A stretch of DNA of 64,000 nt from Ooceraea biroi (taxonomy: Eukaryota > Arthropoda > Insecta > Hymenoptera > Formicidae): the NCBI RefSeq assembly GCF_003672135.1, contig NC_039508.1:1240001-1304000 (forward strand). The letters are read 5' to 3'. The position numbers were made by a program, and so were the translations under genes. The notes beneath the pieces are model-generated. The model worked only from the letters and a program-made list of their open reading frames with translations. It did not search any database and was not told the origin of the DNA. Of the stretch, positions 28,601 through 40,600 are shown one piece after another; position 1 is the first letter of the stretch, and each line of letters opens with the position of its first letter.

Positions 28601-31600
28601 CAGAAGGTACAAAAGATAAGGCAAAGAAAGAAGCGAAAAAAGCTAAAGAAAAAACAAGTGGATTTTTCTCCGGCATATTCAAAGGAGCCAAACATGCCGT
28701 AGAAGATGCGACTGATGATGTAAAAGAATTCTTGGACGAAACGAAGAAAGAAGCTGAGCAGGAAGAAGTACATCTTAAGGAAAAAGTTGCTGCCGGTGTG
28801 AAAGATTTAAAGGACAAAAAGGATGCTGTCGTTACCGGAGTTCAAGAAACGGCAGACAAAGCTGTTACTGATGTAAAAGATGCAAAAGAGAAAACCGTAT
28901 CCGCTATTAAAGACAAAAAAGATAAAATTGCAGAAGAAGCGTCCAAAGACGCTGAAAAAATTGGTGATACTGCTAAAGCTGCTGGTGAGAAAGTTGCAAC
29001 TGAAACGAAAAAGATTGGTGAGAAAATAGAAGAAGCTGCTGCAGATGTTGCGCAAGGTGTTAAAGACTCGAAAGATGCAGCGGTTAAAGAAGTAAAGGAA
29101 GATGCGAAATTAGTCAAAGAAAAATTAACCGCGGGTGCTGACGCTGCTGCAGAAGCTTCAGATGTTGTTAAAGATAAAGCAAAGAAAGCTAAAGAGAAAG
29201 GAAGCGGTTTCTTTTCCGGCATTTTTAAAGGAGCGAAGCATGCAGTAGAGGAGACAACCGGTGATGTTAAGGAATTTTTGGATGACACGAAGAAAGAAGC
29301 TGAATTGGAAGAAGCACGTGCTAAAGAAAAACTTGCGGCAAGTGTGAAAGATTTGAAAGATAAAAAGGATGCTGTTGTTACCGGAGTGCACGAGACGGTA
29401 GACAAAGCTGTTACTGATGTAAAAGATGCGAAAGACAAAACTGTATCCGCTATTAAAGACAAGAAAGATAAAATTGCAGAAGAAGTGTCCAAAGACGCTG
29501 AAAAAATTGGTGATACTGCTAAAGCTGCTGGTGAGAAAGTCGCAGCTGAAACGAAAAAGATTGATGAGAAAATAGAAGAAGCTGTTGCAGATGTTGCGCA
29601 AGCTGCTAAAGATACCAAAGATGCAGCGGTTAAAGAAGTAAAGGAAGATACGAAATTAGTCAAAGAAAAATTGACAGAAAGTGCTGATGCGGTTGCTGAG
29701 ACTGCAGAAAGTGCAAAAGATAAGGCGAAGAAAGAAGCGAAAAAAGCTAAAGAAAAAACAAGTGGATTTTTCTCCGGCATATTTAAAGGAGCCAAACATT
29801 CTGTAGAAGACGCGACTAGTGATATAAAAGAATTCTTGGACGAAACGAAGAAAGAAGCTGAATTGGAAGAAGAACGAGTTAAGGAAAAAGTTGCTGCTGA
29901 TGTGAAAGATTTAAAGGATAAAAAGGATGCTGTTGTTACCGGAGTTCAAGAAACAACAGACAAAGCTGTTACTGACGTAAAAGATACAAAAGATAAAACT
30001 GTATCTGCTATTAAAGACAAGAAAGACAAGATTGTGGAGGAGGTTTCCAAAGACGTTCAAAAAGTCGCTGATACCACTAAAGCTGCTGGTGAGAAAGTAG
30101 CAAAGAAAACGAAAAAAGCTGGAGAGAAAATAGAGGCAGCTGCTGCAGATATTGCGCAAGGTGCTAAAGACACGAAAGATGCAGCGATTAAAGAAATAAA
30201 AGAAGACACGAAAGTAGTGAAAGAAAAATTAGCAGCGGGTGCTGATGCTGCTGCAGATACTGCAAGCACTGCGAAGGATAAAGTAACGAAAGAAGCAAAG
30301 AAAGCTAAGGAAAAGACAAGTGGATTCTTTTCTGGCATATTCAAGGGTGCAAAACACGCTGCTGAAGATGTATCTGAAGATGTGAAAGAATATGTGAGCG
30401 ATACGAAAAAGGAAACAGCAGAAGAATTGGAAGATCTAAAACATAAGAAGGATGACATAATACATAGTACAAAAGATACCGCAGAGAAGACTATCGAGGA
30501 TGTAAAAGAGGCCAAGGATAAGACTGTTTCCGCTGTGAAAGATACGAAAGACAGGATTGTGGACACGACTGCTGAAAGCGTAGAAACGGCAACAGATAAA
30601 TTGAAAACAGCTAGCGATGATGTAGTTACTAAAACTAAGGAAATAGGCGAAAAAGTAGAAACCACCGCTGTAGATGTTGGACGCAGCGTGAAAGATGCTA
30701 AGGACGCAGTAATTACAGAAGCGAAAGAAGATGCTAAAGCTGTGAAAGAAAAATTGGCTGCTGGTGTTGAATCTGTCTCAGAAACAGCGGAGGCTACCAA
30801 AGACAAAGCAGCTAAGGAGGCGAAGAAAGCTAAAGATAAAACTAGCGGCTTCCTTTCAGGAATATTTAGAGGATCGAAACATTCTGTAGATAGCGCGACA
30901 GATGATATAAAGGAATTCTTAGAGGAAACAAGGAAGGAAGCGGCGATAGAGCAAGCACGTGTCAAGGAGGCAGCGGAAGCGGAACTGAAAGATCTAGAGC
31001 GCAAAAAGGACAGTGCTGTTGCCGAAGCGAAAGAAGCAAAAGATCGTGCGTCCGAGAAAATAACTGATCAACTAGAAAAAACAGCTGATGCAACTAAAAC
31101 AACAGGTGATACAATAATAACAGATACGAAAAAAGTTGTTGGTGATATTGCACAAGACATTGCAGATACCAAGGATGCTGTAGCAACAGAAGTAAAAAAA
31201 GATGTGCAAACAACAAAAGATAAATTAAAGACAGGAGGTGATGCTGTAGTAGAGAGTGGCACAACTACAAAAGACAAAGTAGCAAAGGAAACAAAAAAAG
31301 TTAAAGAGAAAGGTAGCGGTTTTCTTTCGGGAATATTTAAAAGTGCAAAGCACGCTGCAGAAGAAGTATCTGATGATGTAAAGGCATTTGTGGACGAAAC
31401 GAAGAAAGAAGCTGAATTGGAAGAAGCACATGCTAAGGAAAAAGTTGCAGCAGGTATGAAAGATGTAAAAGATACAAAGGATGCTGTTGTTACTGGAGTT
31501 CAAGATGTCACAGAAAAAGCTGTTACTGATGTGAAAGATGCAAAAGACAAAACTGTATCCGCTATTAAAGACAAGAAAGATAAAATTAGAGAAGAAGTTT

Positions 31601-34600
31601 CCAAGGATGTTCAAAAAGTTGCCGATACCACGAAAGCTGCTGGTGAGAAAGTAGTAACAGAAACGAAAAAAGCTGGAGAAAAAATAGAAGAAGCTGCTGC
31701 AGATGTTGCGCAAGCTGTTAAAGACACTAAAGATGCAGCGATTAAAGAAGTAAAGGAAGATACGAAATTAGTCAAAGAAAAATTGGCCATAGGTGCTGAC
31801 GCGGTAGCTGAGACTGCAGAAGGTGCAAAAGATAAGACGAAGAAAGAAGCGAAAAAAGCTAAAGAAAAAACAAGTGGATTTTTCTCCGGCATATTCAAAG
31901 GAACCAAACATGCCGTAGAAGATGCGACTGACGATGTAAAAGAATTCTTGGACGAAACGAAGAAAGAAGCTGAGCTGGAAGAAGCACATCTTAAGGAAAA
32001 AGTGTCTGCCGGGGTGAAAGATTTAAAGGATAAAAAGGATGCTGTTGTTACCGGAGTTCAAGAAACGGCAGACAAAGCTGTTACTGACGTAAAAGATGCG
32101 AAAGACAAAACCGTATCCACTCTTAAAGACAAGAAAGACAAAATTGTAGAAGAGGTTTCCAAGGATATCCAAAAAGTTGCTGATACCACGAAAACTGCTG
32201 GTGACAAAGTAATAACAGAAACGAAAAAAGTCGAGGAGAAAATAGAAGCAATTGCTGCAGATGCTACGCAAGGCGTTAAAGACACGAAAGATGCAGCAGT
32301 TAAAGAAGTAAAAGAAGACACAAAATTAGTCAAAGAAAAATTAGCAGCAGGCGCTGATGCTGCTGCAGGTACTGCAAGCACTGTAAAGGATAAAGCGACG
32401 AAAGAAACGAAGAAAGCTAAAGAGAAAACAAGTGGATTCTTCTCCGGAATATTTAAAGGAGCCAAACATTCTGTAGAAGACGCGTCTGACGATGTAAAAG
32501 AATTCTTGGATGAAACGAAGAAGGAGGCTGAATTGGAAGAAGCACGTATTAAGGAAACAGTTGCCGCCGGTGTGAAAGATGTAAAGGATAAAAAGGATGC
32601 TGTCGTTACTGGAATTCAAGATTCTGCTGACAAAGCTGTGACTAAGGCAAAAGATGCGAAAGATAAAACTGTATCCGCTATTAAAGACAAGAAAGATAAA
32701 ATTGCAGAAGAAGTTTCTAAGGATGCTCAAAAAGTTGATGATGCCACGGAAGCTGTTGGTGAGAAAGTAGTAACAGAAACAAAAAAAGCTGGAGAGAAAA
32801 TAGAAGAAGCTGCTGCAGATGTTGCGAAAGGCGTTAAAGATATGAAAGATGCAGCAGTTAAAGAAATAAAAGAAGATACGAAAGTAGTCAAAGAAAAATT
32901 AGCCGCCGGTGCTGATGCGGTTGCTGAGACTGCAGAAGGTACAAAAGATAAGGCGAAGAAAGAAGCGAAAAAAGCTAAAGAAAAAACAAGTGGATTTTTC
33001 TCCGGCATATTTAAAGGAGCCAAACATTCTGTAGAAGACGCGACTAGTGATGTAAAAGAATTCTTGGACGAAACGAAGAAAGAAGCTGAATTGGAAGAAG
33101 CACGTGCTAAGGAAAAAGTGTCTGCCGGTATGAAAGATTTAAAGGATAAAAAGGATGCTGTTGTTAGCGGAGTTCAAGAAGCTACAGACAAAGTTGTTAC
33201 TGATGTGAAAGATGCCAAGGAGAAAACAATAGCTGCCGCAAAAGATAAGAAAGAGAAAGTTACGGACGAAATTTCGAAAGATGCTGAAAAAGCTGCTGAT
33301 GCTGCGAAAGCAGTTGGTGAGAAAGTCGCAGCTGAAACGAAGAAGATTGGTGAGAAGATAGAAATAGCTGCAGCAGATGTCGCCCAAGTTGCTAAAGACA
33401 CGAAAGATGCGGCGGTTAAAGAAGTAAAGGAAGATACGAAATTAGTCAAGGAAAAATTGACAGCAGGTGCTGACTTTGCTACAGATACTGCAAGCAGGGC
33501 AAAGGATAAAGCGACGAAAGAAACGAAGAAAGCTAAAGAGAAAACAAGTGGATTCTTCTCCGGAATATTTAAAGGAGCCAAACATTCTGTAGAAGACGCG
33601 TCTGACGATGTAAAAGAATTCTTGGATGAAACGAAGAAGGAGGCTGAATTGGAAGAAGCACGTGCTAAAGAAAAAGTTGCTGCCGGTGTGAAAGATTTAA
33701 AGGATAAAAAGGATGCTGTTGTTACCGGAGTTCAAGAAGCTACAGACAAAGCTGTTACTGACGTAAAAGATGCAAAAGACAAAACTGTAGCCGCTGTTAA
33801 AGACAAGAAAGATAAAATTGCAGAAGAAGTGTCTAAAGACGCTGAAAAAATTGCTGATACCGCTAAAGCTGCTGGTGAGAAAGTTGCCGCTGAAACGAAA
33901 AAGGTTGGTGAGAAAATAGAAGAAGCTACTGCAGATGTTGCGCAAGCTGCTAAAGATACCAAAGATGCGGCGGTTAAAGAAGTAAAGGAAGATACGAAAT
34001 TAGTCAAAGAAAAATTGACAGAAAGTGCTGATGCGGTTGCTGAGACTGCAGAAAGTGCAAAAGATAAGGCGAAGAAAGAAGCGAAAAAAGCTAAAGAAAA
34101 AACAAGTGGATTTTTCTCCGGCATATTTAAAGGAGCCAAACATTCTGTAGAAGACGCGACTGGTGATATAAAAGAATTCTTGGACGAAACGAAGAAAGAA
34201 GCTGAGCAGGAAGAGGCACGTATTAAGGAAAAAGTTGCTGCTGATGTGAAAGATTTAAAAGATAAAAAGGATACTGTTGTTACCGGAATTCAAGAAACGG
34301 CAGACAAAGCTGTTACTGATATAAAAGATGCGAAAGATAAAACTGTATCCGCTATTAAAGACAAGAAAGATAAAATTGCAGAAGAAGTGTCCAAAGACGG
34401 TGAAAAAATTGCTGATACGGCTAAAACTGCTGGTGAGAAAGTTGCCACTGAAACGAAAAAGATTGGCGAGAAAATAGAAGAAGCTGCTGCAGATGTTGCA
34501 CAAGTTGCTAAAGATATCAAAGATGCGACGGTTAAAGAAGTAAAGGAAGATACTAAATTAGTCAAAGAAAAAGTAGCAGCGGGTGCTGCAGAAGCTACAG

Positions 34601-37600
34601 ATGTTGTTAAAGATAAAGCGAAGAAAGCTAAAGACAAAGGAAGCGGTTTCTTTTCCGGCATTTTTAAAGGAGCGAAGCATGCAGTAGAAGAAACAACCGA
34701 TGATGTTAAGGACTTTTTGGATGAGACGAAGAAAGAAGCTGAATTAGAAGAAGCGCGTGCTAAAGAAGCTGCTGCTGCGAAACTGAAAGATATAAAAGAC
34801 AAAAAGGACAGTGCAGTTGCTGCTGGTAAGGATGCTACGGATAAAACAATATCTGATATAAAAGACACTAAAGAAAAAACAGTTTCTGCAATAAAAGATA
34901 AAAAGGATGAAATGGCGAAGAAAATATCCGAGGATTCTCAAAAAGTAATTGAAACCACGAAGGCGGAAGGTGATAAATTAGTGACGGATGCGAAGGCAGT
35001 TGAAGAAAAAATTGAAGGGATTGCAAAAGATTTCGCACAAGACATTAAAACTACTAAGGAAAAAGCCAGTGAAGAAATTAAAGCAGATGTAAAAGTTGTA
35101 AAAGAAAAATTAGTTTCGGGAGCTGAAGCTGTAGCAGATGGTGCACAAACAGCCAAAGAAAAAGGAGTGAAAGAGGCAAAGAAAGTTAAAGAGAAGGGTT
35201 CTGGATTTTTCTCGAATATATTTAAAGGAGCAAAACATACGGCTGAAGATATATCTGATGACGTCAAAGGGAGTGTGGACGATATCAAGAAAGAAGCTAC
35301 TTCTGAAGGAGAACATATCAAGGATATCAAGGAAGCGACGGAATCAGGACTGAAGAAGTTGAAAGACAAGAAAGATAGTGCGATCAGTAGCATAAAGGAT
35401 ACGAAAGATGAAGCAAAAGCAGCTATCAAAGAATCATCGGAAAAAATGACAGAAAAATTGTCTGATAGTGTCGATAAAACTGCTGAAAGTCTTAAAAAAG
35501 CAAGCGACAAAGTAGCGACTGACGTAAAGGAAACGACCGAAAAAACAAAATCAGTGGGACGAGATCTTGTAGACAGCATTAAAGATACAAAGGATAAAAT
35601 CGCAAAGGAAGTTAAGGAAGATGCGCAAATAGTCAAGGAAAAATTAACGGACGGAACGGAAGTCGTTACAGACAAGGCAGAAGCGGCAAAACACAAAGTC
35701 GCTAAAGAAGCAAAAAAGGCAAAAGATAAGGGATCCGGTTTTCTTTCTGGAATGTTTAAAGGTGCGAAACATAGTGCAGAAAGTGCAACTGATGACATGA
35801 ACAAATTTTTGGATGAAATGCGAAAGGATGCATCGTCGGAACACGATCGTTTAAAAGAAGGTACAGTTGCAGAATTGAAGCATCTGGAACATAAGAAGGA
35901 TAGTGTTGTTAGCAGCACGAAGGATATAGCGGATCAAGCTGTTGCTGAAATAAAAGATGTCAAGGATAAAACTGTCGCAACTGCAAAAGATGCGAAGGAA
36001 AAAATCACTAAAAAAGTATCCGAAGATATTGCAAAAACTGCTGATGCAGCCAAAGGTGCTAAAGACAAAGTAACATCAGGAGTAAAAGAAGTTGCTGAGA
36101 AAGTAGATTCAACGGCACATGATATTGCACAAGGAGTTGCAGATACAAAGGATGCAGCTGTCAAAGAGGTGCAGGATGATGCGAAAGAGGTAAAAGAAAA
36201 ATTAGCAGCTGGAGTTGGAGCTGTAGCTCACGGCGCTGAGACTGCTAAGACTAAAGCAAGCAAAGAAGCGAAAAAAGCTAAAGAAAAAGGATCTGGTTTT
36301 CTATCGGGAATATTCAAAGGTGCCAAGCATTCCATTGAAAGTGCAACAGACGACGTTAAAGAATTTTTGGACGAAACGAAACACGAAGCGGAAGTGGAAG
36401 AAGCTCGCGCTAAAGAAACTGCTGCAGCAGCTTTGAAGGATTTGGAGCATAAAAAGGAAGCTGTTGTTAGTAGTGCAAAAGATACAGCTGATCAAGCAGT
36501 TGCTGGAGTAAAAGATGCCAAGGATAAAACTGTCGCAACTGCAAAAGATGCGAAGGAAAAAATCACTAAAAAAGTATCCGAAGATATTGAAAAAACTGCT
36601 GATGCAGCCAAAGGTGCTAAAGACAAAGTAACATCAGGAGTAAAAGGAGTCGCTGAGAAAGTAGATTCAACGGCACATGATATTGCACAAGGAGTTGCAG
36701 ATACAAAGGATGCAGCTGTCAAAGAGGTGCAGGATGATGCGAAAAAAGTAAAAGAAAAATTAGCAGCTGGAGTTGGAGCTGTAGCAGACGGTGCTGAGTC
36801 TGTGAAAACCAAAGCGACTAAAGAAGCAAAGAAAGCTAAAGAAAAAGGATCTGGTTTTCTATCGGGAATATTCAAAGGTGCCAAGCATTCCATTGAAAGT
36901 GCAACAGACGACGTTAAAGAATTTTTGGACGAAACGAAACACGAAGCGGAAGTGGAAGAAGCTCGCGCTAAAGAAACTGCTGCAGCAGCTTTGAAGGATT
37001 TGGAGCATAAAAAGGAAGCTGTTGTTAGTAGTGCAAAAGATACAGCTGATCAAGCAGTTGTTGGAGTAAAAGATGTCAAGGATAAAACTGTCGCAGCTAT
37101 GAAAGATACAAAGGAAAAAATTACTAAAAAAGTATCCGAAGACATTGAAAAAACTGCTGATGCAGCCAAAGGTGCTAAAGACAAAGTAACATCAGGAGTA
37201 AAAGGAGTCGCTGAGAAAGTAGATTCAACGGCACATGATATTGCACAAGGAGTTGCAGATACAAAGGATGCAGCTGTCAAAGAGGTGCAGGATGATACGA
37301 AAAAAGTAAAAGAAAAATTAGCAGCTGGAGTTGGAGCTGTAGCAGACGGTGCTGAGTCTGTGAAAACCAAAGCGACTAAAGAAGCAAAGAAAGCTAAAGA
37401 AAAAGGATCTGGTTTTCTGTCGGGAATATTCAAAAGTGCCAAGCATTCCATTGAAAGTGCAACAGACGACGTTAAAGAATTTTTGGATGAAACGAAACAC
37501 GAAGCGAAAGTGGAAGAAGCTCGTGCTAAAGAAGCTGCAGCAGCGACTCTGAAGGATCTGGAGCATAAAAAGGAAGCTGTTGTTAGTAGCGCAAAAGATA

Positions 37601-40600
37601 CCGCTGATCAAGCAGTTGCTGGAGTAAAAGATGCCAAGGATAAAACTGTCGCAGCTGTGAAAGATACAAAGGAAAAAATCACTAAAAAAGTATCCGAAGA
37701 CATTGAAAAAACTGCTGATGCAGCCAAAGGTGCTAAAGACAAAGTAACATCAGAAATAAAAGGAGTCGCTGAGAAAGTAGATTCAACGGCACATGATATT
37801 GCACAAGGAGTTGCAGATACAAAGGATGCAGCTGTCAAAGAGGTGCAGGATGATACTAAAAAGGTAAAAGAAAAATTAGCAGCTGGAGTTGGAGCTGTAG
37901 CAGACGGTGCTAAAAGTACTAAGAGTAAAGCAACCAAAGAAGCAAAGAAAGTTAAAGAAAAAGGATCCGGTTTTCTGTCAGGAATAGTTAAAGGCGCTAA
38001 GCACGCTGTCGGAAGTGCAAAGGATGACGTCAAGGAATTCCTGGATGAAACAAAGCACGAGGCGGAAATCGAAGAAGCTCGTGCAAAAGAAGCGACAGCG
38101 GCTGGATTGAAAGAACTGGAACACAAAAAGGATACTATTGTTGCCACCGCAACGGACGTTAAGGAAGACATAATTACTGATATCAAGGATACGAAAGATA
38201 AAGCTGCTAAAGAAGTTAGCCAGATCACAGATGCAACAAAATCTACAATTGACAAGTTAGCCACTGAAACAAAAAAGGTCGGTGAAAAAATAGAATCGAA
38301 AGCCACAGACATTGCGCATGATATAAGCGATGCTAAAGATAGTCTCGATAAAAGAATAAAGAAAGATACGAAAACTGTGAAAGATAAGCTAGTATCGAGT
38401 GCCGATGGTATCGCGGACGATGCCAAAGTAGCCAAGGATAAGCTTGTGAAAGATACGAAAAAGGCAAAAGATGAAGGCTCTCATGTACTATCGGGAGTTG
38501 CCGGGGGTGCGAAACACGCAGGAAAGAAAGTTTCTGATGATGTAAAAGACTTTTTAGAAACAACCAGGCAGGAAGCAGCAGCTGAAGAAGCATCTGCTAA
38601 AGAAGCCACAGCAGCAAAGCGGAAGGAACTCGAGCAAGCAAAGGATAAAGCGACCGGTGAAATTAGGGCTACCACGGACAAAGTTGTGAAAAGCGCGAAA
38701 ACCGCCAAGGAAAAGAGCCTGTCCAGCGTAAAAGATGCGAAAGATAAAACAATCTCCACTGTAAAAACAGCAGGTGACAAAATTGGACAAGGTGCATCGC
38801 AAGTTGGCAGCAGGATTAAGTCCACCAGTCAGGATGTGACGCAGAAAGCTAAACGTGCCAAAGACGCCACAGCGAGTCAAGTAAAGGAAGATTCACGTAT
38901 AGTGAAGGAGAAATTGGCAACTGGCGCGGGCACCATCGCGGACACTGCGAGGTCCGCCAAGGAGAAGACCGTGAAGGACGCTAAGAAGACCAAACAAACG
39001 ACGAGCGGCTTTTTGTCAGGTGTGGCAAAGAGCGCTAAACATGCAATAGAAGATGCAACAGGTGACGTGAAAGAGTTTATGGAGGAGACCAAGCAAGAAA
39101 CGGCCGCGGAAGAAGCCCGCACCAAAAGCGATATCGCTCAAGCTAAGGACAAATCCACCAGAGTGGTGAGCGACGTGAAGCAGAAATCCGTTGGTGCCGT
39201 CAAAGACACGAAGAAGAAGATCACCCAGAAGGTGTCCAAACCCTCAAAGGACGCACATGTAGCGCCTGCTTCCACGGGCGAAGTATCGAGAAAGTTATCG
39301 ACTGAAACGCGGAAGCTTAGTGGAAAAGTAGGGTCCGGACTCGCGGGCGAGCGCGTACGGGAGGTAGTTGTTCGTAGATCCGGGGTAGCCGGTAAACCGG
39401 AAACGTCGGACGACGTTGAGCATTTAACCGAGTCAGTTAGGGTAAAAAAAGTCTCTCGCATTCCACAAAAAAGGATTAGTCCGGGTAAGGAGACAACCAG
39501 TGATGTCACGCTGGACGCTTCAGGTTCACGTAGTAGAGTAGTAGAGACGGTATCCACCACGATAGGGCACCCCGAGCCTCGTACACGGCACTCCGTCACC
39601 ACAGTCGTGACAAAGTCGTCTGTGCAAACGACCCCACCGCCACCCAGTTCACTCGCCGAGTTCACTGACAGTAGAACCGAAGGTATCTTGCAATAATTGC
39701 GTTTATATATCCATATATATATATATATACATATATATATACATATATATCTATATCTATATACATATGTATATTATATATTACATATACCAGCTGTGTG
39801 TAACATGATTAATGATTAAGTTGACGCTTCTCTGTTAACTTCAGTTTTACTAGTTATTCTCGTGACATCAGAGAGAAAAAAAAATAAGTGAAAGAAAATT
39901 CATGCACCTCTTCGTCACTCATTAATGAAACCTAACACTTTAATCATTCAGTCATCTTTCCAGTCCACTAATTCGTCGTTTTACGATCTGTAGAGCCGAT
40001 CGGCGACGTCTGAGACATTCATACTACCGCTTGTTCCTGTTATAATTTTCTGCTGTATTGTTTTTGGATTTGTTCATGTGTTTCCATGTGTCGAATGGGT
40101 ATATTGTTAATAAAATCGATCTTAATATAATGTATATTTGTAGCTTTAACTACGATTGTATTCACAATAAAAGATTATATATCAGGAACAATTCGTTATA
40201 GTATGAAGATTCAAAGAGACATCTGAGAAAACATTCAATAAAATTCAATAAAACGATATACCTATACACTGCGTTTAATTATTTGCTGTATTTATTTTCA
40301 GTTACGTCTTAACAATGATTTTGATAACACCCGTTTAATGCATGATTCCAGGTTTTTACGCTATTTTTTAATCGTCTTACTACGATGGATAATTTTCTCT
40401 AGTACTACTAGTACTTACTTCGAGAACGAAAGCTGAACACCTATTTATTATTTTGTCGCCAATCATGTCTCTCTTTCGTTTATAGCATATAACATATAGA
40501 GATCACGTTTTACGATTATGCGGTAATATGTCTCATTGAATTAACAGGAATACTACAACTAGCGAAGCATGAACCGAGGTATGCCATGCAGGGAAAACCA

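Noticed and set aside
28842..29795. 317-codon minus-strand frame inside the giant exon
   Set aside because: It is the mirror of the sense repeat and recurs with the same period; sense strand is clearly the coding one.
26960..39200. A stand-alone LEA-type or bacterial surface protein
   Set aside because: The composition resembles group-3 LEA proteins, but the frame is joined in phase to ankyrin exons and shares their strand; LEA likeness is best read as shared 11-residue geometry.
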